Source: Dermatemys mawii
Taxonomy: Eukaryota > Chordata > Testudines > Dermatemydidae
Assembly: GCA_007922305.1 (NCBI GenBank)
Contig: ML677351.1
Location: 9,639,558-9,703,557 of the forward strand
Length of the DNA: 64,000 nucleotides
Direction: 5' to 3'
Shown piece by piece: positions 12,743 to 25,066 of the stretch. Below the pieces are notes generated by a model that saw nothing but the letters and a program-made list of their open reading frames with translations, was not told where the DNA came from and searched no databases. How positions within the stretch are numbered: the stretch's first letter is position 1; every line of letters begins with the position of its first letter. Both the position numbers and the translations under genes were made by a program.

Positions 12743-13038
12743 GGCCTGGTCTACACTAGAGGGGAGGGTCGACCTAAGATATACAGCTTCAGCTATGTGA
12801 ATAGCGTAGCTGAAGTCGACGCATCTTAGGTCGACTTACCTGCCGTTCTCACAGCAGCGGCGGTCGACAGCGGGCTCCCCCATCGACTTTGTCTTGTGCC
12901 TTTTGGTGAGCTGGAGTTCCAGAGTTGACGGGAGTGCCTCTGGGGAATCTATTTATCGCATTCTGACAAGACGCAATAAATCAATCCCCAATAGATTGAT
13001 CTTTGTGTGTCGATCCAACCGGTAGTATAGACAAGGCC
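12743..13038. mobile_element. Harbinger-type MITE (296 bp, GGCCTGGTCTACACTA ends)
   Basis: The left end GGCCTGGTCTACACTA and right end TAGTATAGACAAGGCC are imperfect inverted repeats, flanked by TAT on both sides (3-bp duplication as for PIF/Harbinger). Inside is a tight inverted pair, GTCGACCTAAGAT / ATCTTAGGTCGAC, near the left end. Its terminus resembles the sequence at 58.16-58.40 kb, which adjoins the Harbinger gene remnants. Confidence 0.9.
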
Positions 13039-13737
13039 TATGTTTAAACCTAAAATGCTCCACATTTCATTCATACATGGTTATTTTTAAACATGGGGGT
13101 GGAGAGGATATAGGTTCTTACTATGTTTACCTGAGTACAAGTTGAGTTCACCTATTGCATAAATCATTCTCCAACTTGATAGCTTTGGGTTTAACGGCAT
13201 TCATAGTTACGCAACTCACAAAAACACCAAGTGTGAAAACTAGATAGAATGCTATCCTGATTCAGCAGCTTAAGAAGTTTTAATTTTATCTATTTTATTT
13301 CCTCCCAAAAAAAAAAATAAAATAAAATAAATGAAGTTCTGTTGGGCCTGATCCCATGACTGTAAGAAAGATACTTGAAACAGAAGTAGAAATTGTAAAT
13401 TAATGTATTCATTTAATGCAGTGATCAAAAGGACTCTCTAACCAAAACATTCATAGACTATCCCATTTTAAAGTCAACTATTGCTTAAAAATGCTTGAAT
13501 GGAACTTTTTTTAGTAAGTTCTGTGTGGTTCTAATTCATACTCATTGACAGTGTTTTCTATATGTTATGTTTTTTCACTAGAGACTCTGTCCAAGAATTG
13601 CAAAAAAATATATATGTATAACTCTTCAAAAGAAGCATCCACTGCAAACACAGGTGATGGAATGAGTTGCAGTAACCCCACTGTTTCAACATTCTTTTTT
13701 AACCAGCAATATGGGAGAGAGAATGATCTCTCTAAAG

Positions 13738-13771
<34 letters not shown>

Positions 13772-14699
13772 TTTATTTAAAGACAACTGGAGCAATAGCA
13801 AACATATTCTGATAGTCAATAGTATATACCTAAACCAAAGTAATTCCATTGCTGTCTTCTTATAAGAACTGTGCTCTTACAAATGTGTTGGAACAGTTTC
13901 TACATAGAAAAAATTGGCTTGTGAGTATGGCATGTTTTCCTGAAGGGTAATGAACAGGTCCCGCTATCCACAACCATACTTTCTTTCATTGCACTACATG
14001 GCTCTGTGACACCTACGCCAATACCCTTATTTCCCTCTGTTGTAGTGTGGTATAGCCACATGAAAAAAAAAACAAAAAACCACTACTTTATTATGGAAAT
14101 ATGGCAGTGTGTGGCATTCACCTGCATCACCATTTTCTGAGCATTTTCAGAGCGTCTCTCTCTCATTTTGGGAAATCAATCTGGTGCAAGCATGAATAAA
14201 GACAATGATGTACTGGAATCAATACAGGAATTTGTTAGTAGCATAGCAATGCTGCTTTGAGTTTCATTGGGATGTTTTCTGCAAGGCAGCCAATGTGGAC
14301 TTAAGTCTCTGCTTAAAGCAAAGGAATACCAACATTTCAGGAGCAAATTTGGCAGGGGTTGGTTGAACACACTTGAAACTCGATAAGGAAAAAAGGATAA
14401 ATTGAATTCAAGTAATTTGGTAAATAGTCCCCAATATAAAAATAAGGTAGAAACTGAATTCAGAAACCAAGAGAAAAATACCGTATTAAATATGCAATCA
14501 TGTTTCCCATACTCAAAAGCCAGAAGTACAAGAAAAGTGTTACTGTACAGACTGGCTTAGACTCGAGAACATAAATATGATGAGAATATTCTTGTAAATG
14601 AAATATCAGCATAGAAATACAAACAAGGTAGAAGGTGTGACATATGACGGACAAATGGAATAGCCAAAGACTGCAAATCAACTTCATAAGTGTCATATC
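13039..14699. other. Intron with a 32-A tract
   Basis: Contains an uninterrupted run of 32 A at 13738-13769. No retrotransposon body is recognisable next to it. Otherwise AT-rich intron. Confidence 0.5.
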
Positions 14700-15480
14700 T
14701 GTAAGGACTTGTGATTGTTTTCTATTCCTGCAAGAAGTTTCCTGCAGGAACTAAATCACAAGAGGATGGTGATGAACGCAAATCCCTAACCAATAACACA
14801 TCTAGAGAAACGTCATCCTCCAGGGAAAAAATGCCTGTTGTAAGTTGATGGGGTTGGAGAAGCTGGGTAAACAAAGAATTGAGAACTGTATTAAATGATC
14901 AACACCTTGATGTGGAGTAGAAGTCATTCTCTCTCCTCGTCCCAGAAACAGACACCAAATGATCACTAATGTATAGAGATGATGTGTAAAAGACCTGAAG
15001 TACTCTGTCCCTACCAGGATCTGAAAGAAGATGATGGATAAGCTAAGACCTGCATGTAAAGGTGTTCATTGCTTGAAAGTTGGTTCTCTCTGTAATGCTT
15101 GTGTTCTAAATAAATACTTGGCTTTATTAAGGCTAGCTGGTCACTGGTTAACCCTGTTATAGCCCCCGTCGGAGAGCAGAATGACAGGTGCCAAACTGAA
15201 CTCAGACTTGCTACAGTGATCACAGTGAAATGCAGCCTAAATTCCAGGTCTACGCAGAGATTTCAGGTTCTATGCGATGAAAAAGGTGATTGCTAGAGGC
15301 CTGAGTTCCAGCGGGGTGCCTTACAGAGGCTACAAAGGGGTGAGAAGTGCAATTACTCCAGGAATTATGACAGTGGGATAGCAGCATGTTGGGATGATTT
15401 AGTAAAATGTCAAGCAGTTTACTACAAATTCCATTTTGTTTTGTGATTCTCACCTATGTCTTCTCTGTTGTCTTTTTGCC
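14700..15480 (+). mobile_element. Possible LTR-like repeat remnant
   Basis: Carries AATAAA near 15108 followed by TGGCTTTATTAAGGCTAGC and ACCCTGTTATAGCCCCC, a layout seen in reptile LTR-type repeats. No defined ends or duplication. Confidence 0.3.
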
Positions 15481-17819
15481 TTCATCTTGAATGAAATTCC
15501 AAAAGATATTGACAGAAGGCAAACAGTGCAGGGCAATTAAAGGTCATTTTCCTTGAATAACTTTGCGCTGGCAATATTTCGGGTATGCTAAAGAATGTGG
15601 CCAATCCTGCAAGAAATCAGCTTTTCCAAACTAGATTTCAGGAGGGAGCTAACCAAACCACAAATCTAAGGGGAACCTTGATTCCAATTGGCTTATACTT
15701 TAGTTCTCAATTAGATTCCTAACATAAGCCAGGTTTTAAATTTGTAGCTTCAGCTGTTCGAATTTTGAAAAAAAAAAAGGGAAAATCCTCCTTCCTTTTC
15801 ACTCCTTTCATGAACAGTAGCATTGTGGAAATTTTTTTGATTGGGTTAAAAATGAAATGTTATCTTCAGGTAGAAACCAACAAAATGGAAACTAAGAAGC
15901 TGGAAATCTAAGCCATGTGCCAATTTGCTAAAGATGTGGATGACTAAATAAGGTTTTAGCATTACGTTGGAATGCAACATGGATTATTACAGTGGAAAAA
16001 GCAAGTTGTTTGACCATTGGATTAACATACACACTTTTAGTGCTTTAAACTACCACATTTAGAACCTAACAACAAAATTTAAAAAAAAAAAAAAAATAGT
16101 TAAGAGACAATATACAGCCAGCATAAAGCAAACTAAATTAGAATACTTTGAATTTACCTCTACTTCTCCAATTTTCAGTTCTATAGATAAGCTCAAAAGT
16201 TACATTTACACTACATTTTAATGAACTGGGCCTTTATTCTGAAATGGTGAATTCTAAAAATGTGATATATTGCCAGTAGTCACTTAGCTGCTTAGCAATA
16301 AAATATGCAAATAAAATATTCAGTGTAATCGCATAGCTTTTAAAGGAAGCTATAATGTCAATATTGCCTCTAGTATCAAAATTTCAGCTAACTAATTGCC
16401 TCATACACTTGATTTACTCAGCTGCTAAAACTACAAATTGACAAATCTTAATGTTTTTGGATGTACATTTTAAGTGTCTTTTCAGATGAACAATGGAACA
16501 CCATAAGGGAATACCAATAAGTCTAATATCTAGATCTCCAAATGTTGAGGGAATAAAGGAAAATCATAATGATAGGCTTATATTAAGGGGGTTTGTTTTA
16601 AGTTTATTTAATGAGAAAAATATTACTACTGCTTGATTTTAGCATTTTTAGAGGGAAACAATAAAAAAGTTATCATACAGAACAAAAAGGACACATAGCA
16701 GTATCTCCAGAATCATCTGTCTTGGGCCAAAATGACAGAACAGAACAGTTCTTTCTTGTTTAAAAGAACTATATGAGGCACAAAATAAAATCACCAGAGG
16801 ATTTCAATAGAGCAGTAGGGAGTTAGATGTACTGTGTAGATCTGTAAGAAACAATTAAAACATGTATATACTTAGCATAATATATCAGTTAAAGTCAGTC
16901 TTCTCATTCAGAATCTCATAGCGCAAGATTTAGGTGGAAATTCTCCAGGGTGTGTGTGTGTGTATATATATTTTCCAACATTATTTTTCTTTTTAATAAT
17001 TTGGATCAAAAAGCACTCAGCCATTTTTTTTGAACAGGAGGAAAGCAGGAACTACATACTTTTCTTATAACAAAAAGTTATTCAAGTGTCTTTACCTAAA
17101 TAATATCTCTACAGACAAAATAGCAGTGGCTGAAAGATTTGGCAAGGAAATACTCCTTACTACAGACAGTAGCTAGCTGTATTCCTGGAGAAATAGATTT
17201 TGTTTTGACTGCTATCCACATCTGAAAAATTGCTAAGTATGGGCAGTAGGGTCTCCCTCCCCTCTTCAGTAAGTTCTTAAAGTACACATTTACATAACAC
17301 TTATGTGTTGTGCTAGGCTGCATATCATCCATGAATTACTGTCAACAAGTCAAGAACCCTTTTTAAATGGTCAAGAGAAACACAGGAATAACTTTAAGGG
17401 ATTTTTCATTCTGCCGTCAAGCTGTCCCTTTGGCTTAAGAGAGTTTAAACAGGGTTGCAAGCCAGGAAATCAGCTGCTTTGTTCCTACCTCTTTCACTTA
17501 CTGGCCTCAGTTCTCTGCTCTTCAAAGTAGGTTTTGTGAATTTTCACATCACCTTTCCAGGAACTGAGCAAGGACCACAACCCCATTTTACAGATTAGGT
17601 ACATAGCAGAACCCATCCCTTTGTAAAACACCAGTATTTCAGTCATCAACTAGAATACAGTGCTTCTTTGGAAATATAACTTTTCTACCTGTGGGTTTAG
17701 TTACGCCATCAATAAACTGGGGCTATTCAAGCATATCCATCTTTGTCCAATACTTTAAAGTTATGTAATTGCATATGCCCATTTTACCAATGTGAAAACT
17801 AACCACTTGACTGATTTGC
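15481..17819. other. AT-rich intron with small simple repeats
   Basis: Only an A-run at about 16080 and a TG/TA run at about 16950-16971 stand out. No genes. Confidence 0.5.
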
Positions 17820-18065
17820 AAGAGCACCACTATGGGGTAGAGCATTAGACCTTGGGTTGTGAGCTAAAAGACACACGAGTTAAAAACTGTTTCACAATTT
17901 TGATATGCAAATTTGGACGACTGCAACCTCCCCTCTTCCACCTCTATGAAAGAGATGTTAATATTCACCTACCTATCCCCCAGTGGGCTAGAAGGATTAA
18001 TTAAGAAATCATTGTATAGTCCTTTGAAGAGATACAACTCTATATGATTTAATGATTCATCATTC
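17820..18065 (+). mobile_element. MIR/CORE-SINE-like element
   Basis: Begins with a decayed tRNA-like head (GGGGTAGAGCATTAGACC, then a TTGTGAGCTAAAAG B-box-like stretch). It continues into the CORE/3' part (ATGTTAATATTCACCTACC, AGGATTAATTAAG, then CTTTGAAGAGATACAACTC). The order matches tRNA-derived MIR-type SINEs of amniotes. Old and diverged. Confidence 0.7.
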
Positions 18066-20149
18066 TCTTACTTGTTTTAACCTGAAGGATAACCACTAAA
18101 TACATTTTCAATCCATCTAGAGAGTTACTCAAACAAAAGTGAGGTGGCCTTGGGTTAAAACAAACACACAGCACCACACTCCAAAGGACTATAGATAACT
18201 AACAAAGGACGTTGAAGAAGAGAGAAGTCTTGAGGATTCCATGGAAAAGTGACACTTTTGTCCTGACAAAGGAGTGACAAATTAATTTTGCAGTAATGTT
18301 GTAGATAGAGTTACATACTGTATCTTAAAGTTATCTTTTATAAGTAGGTGGGTAATTATTTTAGCTATCTTATTTGGATTATTGTTAATAAATGTGGATC
18401 CACTAAGGTAGAATTGATACGTAGCTGAGAAAATCACTGGTTGGATGTCAGGAGGATGAGAGGAAAAGGGGGGAAGACAGTAAATAACTAAAGACAGCAG
18501 AAATAAGACAGATGTCCAGACAGCCACAGACCAGGAAGAAGATCCTACTTTGTTACAGTACCTATGCCTCATGAAGAGCAGGAGAATACAAGGTCCTTAA
18601 ATCAAACATTGTTACAGAAGAATCCATTCCTGGATAACATTTCAGTTTATTATTCTGCAAAACAAATTGAAAGACAGTCCACTGTACTTAAATAGTCAAA
18701 CAAACACATTAACCTGCAATGTGTTTTTCAGTTTCAAAGTGAAAGATATGGTTACTTAAATTCCATATTTCATTGAAAACTTTTTTTTGTACAAAATATC
18801 TTTTCTAGTGGTTCAGTTAAAGGTCACTTTATGGAACAAATGTTTTATGAAGAATTCATATTAAAAGCAACTCCTGGATTCAAGTAAAATACAGCATACC
18901 CATAAATTTAGTTTGAGATTTTAACCTGTTTCAAACTTAAAGAAAGGTTAAAACTATCCATTTTTAATTAAATATATCTAGAGCAACTTAATTCTAAGTC
19001 TTAGGGTTTTGCAACCCAATTTCTCATAAGAATATTACTAAAACTCATCTGCACTGAATGACACTCTTCCATTCCTCTAGGCTTCCTGACTGCATTCTTT
19101 CTCTTGGGAATGAATACGCCTATGTCTGATGATGAATAAGAAATACAGGACAAATGATGCACTTTTTCATTTAAAAGACTACAAGGAAATTCACTTTGGA
19201 CTCCTTACTGCCGCGTTTCATTAAAATCTAGATACAACTATTCTAAGATATTAGTTCTAAATCTCAGCTTCATTTGATAAAAAGTGATACATGAAATACT
19301 TTAAAGTAAATTAGAGTTTTCAGAAAAAAACACTACAATTTTTAAGCTGTCATACTATTTCATTATGCATGAGCATTTTTCTTCCTTTGAAATATTTCAA
19401 TTCTTAAATTATCACTCCTCCCACACCAAAAAAATTGACATTAACTGTAACTTTTCAAAAGCTCATTTAACTCAGTACTTGCAACATACTTTGGTGTATG
19501 TTTAAAATGATCATTTTCTTTCCCTCTTGTCCTCTTTGGGCGGGGGCGGGGGTGGACAACTTATCTAAGGCAATGTCAACACTGGCATCATACTGAACTA
19601 CTGGATCATACGTACTCACACATGCTTCCCACTCACGTGTCAAGAGTCCACATAGGCTGTTCTGGACATGGGTGTAACACTGTGCATATGCATATACCTG
19701 CGTCCACACTACTGCTATTATGCACCGTTAGCACTACCATTTCAGGGGCAGTAGCCCATCTTTCTAAGAATCACAGGGGAACACTTGGGGAATCACTTTG
19801 TGTGTTGCTGGTACTGTTCCCTGCCTTCACACTTTTCCCAATGGCAGTTCCTGATCACATCACCCTTTACCGTTATTCCTTGGAAAAATGGATGGAACAC
19901 ACAAAGTGACGAAAAGATCTCTCTGCTTCTGTTCCTTATTGAGAGGTAAAGGATTATATAATCAGCCAATGGGAATTTGGACACAACATTCTGACACAAA
20001 AAGCATGACTCTGAAGGTCCATGACAATTCACCTTGCATGGACAGATATAGTGAATGCCGGTATTGCCACAGAAAACGCTCAAGTCAGCCATCGCTTTTG
20101 GTGCAGAAGTAGCACAGTATCGTGGAATCACACAATTCTGAAGCCTGAA
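18066..20149. other. AT-rich intron, then probable 5' part of a Harbinger element
   Basis: No gene is visible to about 19.5 kb. 19.5-20.1 kb is less AT-rich and probably belongs to the Harbinger element whose transposase follows, but no terminal repeat was identified. Confidence 0.4.
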
Positions 20150-21010
20150 ACAACAATAGTGTCAGAATTTCTGTATGAGGAAACAGATCATCATGGAACT
20201 GTGTGAGAAGCTTGTACCAAGCCTCCAGTGCCAGAACACTTGATTCAGGGAAGCCATGGCAGTTCAGAAACGGATTGCTATTGCTCAGTGGAAGTTGGAT
20301 ACAAACTACTACAGGTCTGTTATAAAGTACTTTGGTGTTGGAAAGTCCACTGTCGGGGTTGTTATTGTGCAGGTTTGTGATGCAATTAAACACTCATTTA
20401 TTCGTGAATGATTACCATAAGAAAAAGTTCCAGAAATAATAGCTGGATTTCAGAGAATGGGGTCTCCAAACTGTGTATTGGTGCCATCGATGGCACCCAT
20501 ATCTTATATTTCCCCCACCACAACAAGCAAGTACGTGAACTGAAAAGGTTACTATCACTCATTCTGCATGGTCTAGTGGACGACAGAGGCAGATTCATGA
20601 ATATAAATGTAGGAAACATTGGAAAGGTTCATGATGCCGTGACACAGAGATCAGGATTGAACTAGAAGGGAGAGGTAAGGGAGCGAGAAGAGACTTATTT
20701 CCCAGAAATTATATTGTTCCATGTGTGTATCTATGCCAACTATTATTCTTGGGGACCTTACATACTCGATCCTGACTTGACTCATGAAACAGGACCTGGA
20801 TATCAAGGACTCTGGAAACAGGCAATTCAGTTGCAAGCTCAGTAGCTGCAGAACAGCTATGGAGTTCACATTTGGAAGGATGAGAGTTTATTGGTCTCCT
20901 TATGTACCCATCTGGATGCCAACATGGCCAACATCATTCACATAATCATCACCTGCTGAGCACTCAATAATATTTGTGAAGGTAAATGCAAGTGCTTCTG
21001 CCCTGAGTGG
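20150..21010 (+). pseudogene. PIF/Harbinger transposase pseudogene (HARBI1-like)
   Basis: A DDE-type transposase remnant, recognised in three pieces in different frames. The N-terminal helix-turn-helix part (about 20193-20385) has MELCEKLVPSLQC and QKRIAIAQWKLDTNYYRSV followed by FGVGKSTVGVV. The core (about 20450-20660) has GAIDGTHI, with the first catalytic Asp, then LVDDRGRFMNINVG and GKVHDA, with the second. The C-terminal part (about 20858-21000) has EFTFGRM, the position of the catalytic Glu, and LDANMANIIHIIITC with ALNNICEGK. These follow the family order. Length is near the usual 300 aa, but at least four stops or frameshifts break it, so it cannot be active. A second, more diverged and oppositely oriented copy lies at 60.06-60.90 kb. 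Confidence 0.88.
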
Positions 21011-21529
21011 ACAAGGCCAGTTAAACTCTGTACCGGAATCCGGATCCCACCTACATATACATATTGGTCCTAGTTGCCATTAGGCAAGGGAAATCAAGGG
21101 TGCCACACATCTTGAAATAGCAGGAAAGAGGATGCCTTCTGCCTGTATTGAAGGACACCTTCACATCCTATACTGCTGATGGAAATTCAGGAGGCAACAT
21201 TTGTACATACTTGTGAATCCACATTGCAGTGAGGGTTTTGTTCCTGCATCTGACGGTCATTAGCCTTTAGTTCCTATGACAATCCAAACAAACAACAGAA
21301 TATCTCCACTGGATTAGCAGCTTCAGTTCAGTTTGTGCTGTGGCAGATGAGTTGTAATGTGGTCACCGTGCAACCTTTTTGTGTTCTCTGTTCACACATT
21401 TTTACAAATTTCTTATTGGAAGTACTCAATCTCTCCTAATGACTTTATCAACATTTGTTTGAGATCAAGGTGGCAGTGGTATCCAGCCTGTCTGGTTTTT
21501 TTAACTATTTATTGCCAGTGGTGCTAACT
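21011..21529. other. Probable 3' part of the Harbinger element; no gene
   Basis: Follows the transposase remnant directly. No coding similarity and no clear terminal repeat. Confidence 0.35.
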
Positions 21530-21866
21530 CGGTGGTTCTCAAAGTAGGGGTCACCGCCTGGTTCCAGGGGGGGCCACAAGGTCTTTTTGCCACCAAACTG
21601 CCGCCACGTTGATTACCTCCTCATTCGGTGGCTTTTCGGTAGACATGCCACGCGTTACGGGAAGTCCTCCGAAATGCCACCCAATTGATTACTTCTGCAT
21701 TCAGTGGCTTTTCGCCACACACTCTAAAGCGCACGTCATGTCCGCCGAAAAGCCGCCGAATGTAGAAGTAATCAATTTGGCGGCATTTTGGTGGACATAC
21801 AAGGGTCACACCGAGATGCCGCGGAGTAAAAAGGGGTCACGATTCAGGGGAGTTTGAGAACCGCTG
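21530..21866. mobile_element. hAT MITE family C (337 bp)
   Basis: Inverted ends CGGTGGTTCTCAAA and TTTGAGAACCGCTG, with an exact 8-bp duplication TGCTAACT at 21522-21529 and 21867-21874. Inside, related blocks such as GTGGCTTTTCG and CGAAAAGCCGCCGAATG lie in inverted order, giving a second palindrome. Its open frames are by-products of low stop density. Confidence 0.93.
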
Positions 21867-21874
21867 TGCTAACT

Positions 21875-22978
21875 GCACTTAGCCCCTGTTATAAAGCACT
21901 AATGCCTACCATAGTTAAAAGGGGAGGCAAGGAGTGGTCCTTTATAGCTAACGTAGTAGCAGATGCGGTCATTTCCTGTATTGTTACTGCAATGTGTTTT
22001 GATTTTCTTCATGTCAACTAAGCCAAAGTCATATATTACCTCTTTTCTGTGATTTAGGCTTCTGCTGCATTGAAAACTTGTAGTGTTTTCTGTACTTATA
22101 CATTGTACACATAACACTAAATGCAATCTCCCTATCCCTCCCACATATCCTTGAAATGTCAGATATTTCTAAATCTGGAGATGATGATGTTTCCTGTATC
22201 ATCGCACAAGACAGTTATACATTATTCAATTTCATGAGCTGTAAATCATGGGGCCCAATCCCAAACCTGAAACCATCTTCAGTTCATCATACTTAGCAAT
22301 GAAGGGCCACAGACAAACCAAGGAAATTATAACATGTAATACAAGTATGAGATGGAAACTATCAAATATTTTTAAAAAGAAGGGCCAACAAATATTTACA
22401 AAGTTAAGTGACAGAACACTACCCAAATGTTAATGGTGCTGTACCCATTTACTTGGCCTCCTCCTGACAAGGGCAGGGGGTGGAACAAGTGTGTGTTGGG
22501 AAGTGGCGGGTGCTGGTGGGGGAGAATGACCAAGGGGAAACTGGGAATGTCTCGTTTGGGAGGCAATTACTTGGTAGATTTTGAAACTCCTGAAGATTCA
22601 TTGTTTCCCACCTGGTCACTCAAGGGGGTCCCCTGCATAGGGTTGCAGGTGCCAGTGGAGGGTAACATCCCAACAGTCCTGTGGGCTCCATATTCTCTTA
22701 TCAGTCTCTTGCAGGGGGAATCCTTGAAACAAGATCTTCTGGCTAAGGAGCACCTGGGGCATGAGCCCAAGGAGGAGGAGTGTGGAGCGGTAGCATTTGT
22801 TGATCAACAACTGATTCTGGGGCCTTGGCAGCAGACAGACTCTGAACTTATTCAGCCAGCTGGTCAGTCAGACAGCCTCTCCATTAGGAAATGCACCCAT
22901 TCCCTATGGTGTGCCTCTTGCTCCATGAATTTGTTCAACAGGGTCTTCTCCTGCTGAAAAGCCCACTCCTTCCCTGTC
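21875..22978. other. Intron plus start of an unassigned repeat
   Basis: Composition becomes more GC-rich after about 22430 and one frame stays open for 176 codons (22427-22957), but I recognise no domain in it. It may be the 5' part of the unassigned repeat below. Confidence 0.3.
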
Positions 22979-23323
22979 TTGAGGGATTCAAACTACTCCT
23001 GTGAATTCCTACGAGCCACTCTTCCAAGGTCCTGTCTGTCTCTGGGTGCTTCTCCAGCCCTCGTGGCAGCATGGTTTCCCATGGGGCTGAAGGTCAAAGA
23101 CAAGGGGAGTATTATGTTTTCTTTTCCCCCTTTTGAAGAAGCCAAGAATTTCCAGCACATAATGTACAACTTTGCTCTAGAAGGCCACACGTGTACACTT
23201 TTCAGTATCCCAAGAATGCAACTGTTAGACTACCCTGTTTCTCAAACAGCTTTTGCAGTCCAGCAGGAAGGAGCAGAGGCTAATAGTGTTAGAATAACTG
23301 TATGGTCCTTGGAATGGGAATAG
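22979..23323 (+). pseudogene. Unassigned repeat with open frame; inverted partner at 24150-24264
   Basis: An open frame of 114 codons. Its 23155-23266 part is about 90% identical, in inverted orientation, to 24150-24264. Both copies read through in the same frame with YNFALEGHT, then IPRM and LLDYPVSQTAF. This suggests a repetitive coding sequence, perhaps a transposon protein, rather than chance. I do not recognise the protein family and propose no function. Confidence 0.4.
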
Positions 23324-24149
23324 AGAACTATTGAAACTTGAAACCTGATACAGACCCTTTATCCCCTTCCACACTACACATGGGCATCATGGGCTCATGC
23401 AATAGAGGACAGGTGTACTTACCCTCACAAGGTAAACTCTTTTCACACATTAAAAAAAAAGTCAGACACACAACAAATTCCAAAATCCTATGTAGACTCA
23501 GGCTGTATCATTGCCAAATCACTAATAAAATACAAAATTAAGTGCAATGTTGAAGCACCTTCATCATAAATAAAAAGTTCGGTAGTTCATACTTAAGTCA
23601 GATGGGAAGGTTTCATCCTATCATCACCTCCCTAAACAAACAACCCACTGTTTACAACCCTCCAAATCAATTAGAGAAAATCAAAACCAGAATAATTACA
23701 CAGTGCAACAACTTGTAAGGATTCATTTCTGAAAAGGCAGAAGATTAACTGTTATAATAAAAGCGCGAACTGCGTAAAAGCATATTTTAAGTTTAGTTTC
23801 TGAAATACAATGGGCATTAAGAGCTCATTTTCTTCTCCCTTTCTATGAAAAACTTCAGATACCATTTTACCAATATCCTAGCAACTCACATCATGAAACT
23901 TGTAAACTTAAGTTAGATTTTCGTATCTTTTTCATTAGGGCTGCCAATTAATTGCAGTTAACTCATGCAATTAACTCAAAAAAATAAATCACAATATTAA
24001 AAATTCAGTTGTGATTAACAGCAGTTTTAATTGCACTGTTAAAAAATAGAACATAGGGCTGTCAAACGATCAAAAAAATTGATCGCGATTAATTACACTG
24101 TTACTCAAAAATATAATATTTATTTAAATATTTTTGGATGCTGTTGTAG

Positions 24150-24264
24150 GAGCAGCAGTGGTCTCAAAAGCTGTTTGAGAAACAGGGTAGTCTAACAGTT
24201 CCATTCTTGGGATAGCGAAAAGTGTAGACGTGTGGCCTTCTAGAGCAAAGTTGTATACTGTATG
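24150..24264 (-). repeat. Inverted copy of the 23155-23266 repeat
   Basis: The reverse complement matches 23155-23266 over about 112 bp with roughly ten differences and preserves the same open frame. It sits where hAT sequence is interrupted, so it arrived as an insertion or rearrangement. Confidence 0.85.
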
Positions 24265-24294
24265 CTAAAAAAGGCTGTTACAACTCCTGCCCCG

Positions 24295-24316
24295 CCCCCC
24301 CCCCCCCCCCCCCCCC
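24295..24316. repeat. 22-C homopolymer tract
   Basis: Twenty-two consecutive C in a wider C-rich stretch. Length is prone to sequencing and replication error. Confidence 0.9.
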
Positions 24317-24470
24317 GCCCAGCCCCCATCTCCTCTCCCTCTTTGAATACCTGTGAAGTGGCTTTCCCCCACCCCCTCCCTCCTGGAACCTATGTAGGAT
24401 GAATGGGCTGTTTAAACAGCTGGACGCTCAAAAGAACTCCAAGGTAGACAAGGTGTCTGGGATTCTAATT

Positions 24471-25066
24471 CAGCAATTCTCAAACTTTTTGTAGTGGTGA
24501 CCCCTTTCCCACACCAGGCTTCTAAGTGCAACCCCCCCTTAGGGGTCAGGCTGGGGGGAGGTGCTAGCAGCCCCCCAGGGCAGGGGCCAGGATGGGGGGA
24601 GTTCCAGCAGCCCCTCTCCCCCCCCCACCAGGCCTGGGCCGGGCTCGGGCTTGCGGGGCTACCAGCAGCCCGTAGGGGCTGGGGCTGGACTCAGACTCGC
24701 AGGAGCGCTGGTAACACGCCGGGGCCGGGGCCAAGCGTGGACTTGCGGAGGCGCAGGCAGCCCGCGGGGGCCAGGAGTGGGCTCGGACTCGCGGGGGCAC
24801 CAGCAGCGCACCGGCGGGGGCTCGGGCTCATGGGGCCGGAACCAGGCTTGGACTTGCGGAGGTGTCGGCAGCCCGCCAGGGCCAGGACCAGGCTCGGGGA
24901 CGGTGCCGGCAGCCTGCCGCGGCCAGGGCATGGGCCGCCTGCGCCAGCAGGACCCAGGATCAGAGCTGGATGCCAGCAGCCCGCGGCAGCAGCCAGTGCC
25001 AGCTGCAAGCAGCAGGAGCTTGTAACCCCCACATAACCAGGTGGTGACCCCGACTGAGAACCAATG
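24471..25066. mobile_element. hAT element with GC-rich internal minisatellite (596 bp)
   Basis: Ends CAGCAATTCTCAAACTTTT and GACTGAGAACCAATG; 8-bp duplication TTCTAATT / CTCTAATT (7 of 8). The interior (about 24600-24920) is made of imperfect GC-rich repeats built on GGGCTCGGACTTGCGG and GGCAGCCCGC motifs. Because GC-rich DNA has few stops, several long frames rich in Gly, Pro, Arg and Ala run through it on both strands; none is a gene. Confidence 0.85.

Noticed and set aside
13738..13769. Processed pseudogene tail (32 A)
   Set aside because: No coding sequence or LINE/SINE body precedes the tract and no target duplication was seen.
20408..20665. Host HARBI1 gene
   Set aside because: The core motifs are clear, but the flanking parts are in other frames with several stops; this is a transposon relic in an intron.
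22427..22957. 176-codon plus-strand open frame as a possible host exon
   Set aside because: No recognisable protein and no trustworthy splice sites. It lies beside an unassigned repeat, so it is reported only as context.
24494..25036. Long Gly/Pro/Ala/Arg-rich frames on both strands (up to 180 codons)
   Set aside because: They lie wholly in the GC-rich minisatellite of a hAT element, exist on both strands, and show no domain. Low stop frequency explains them.
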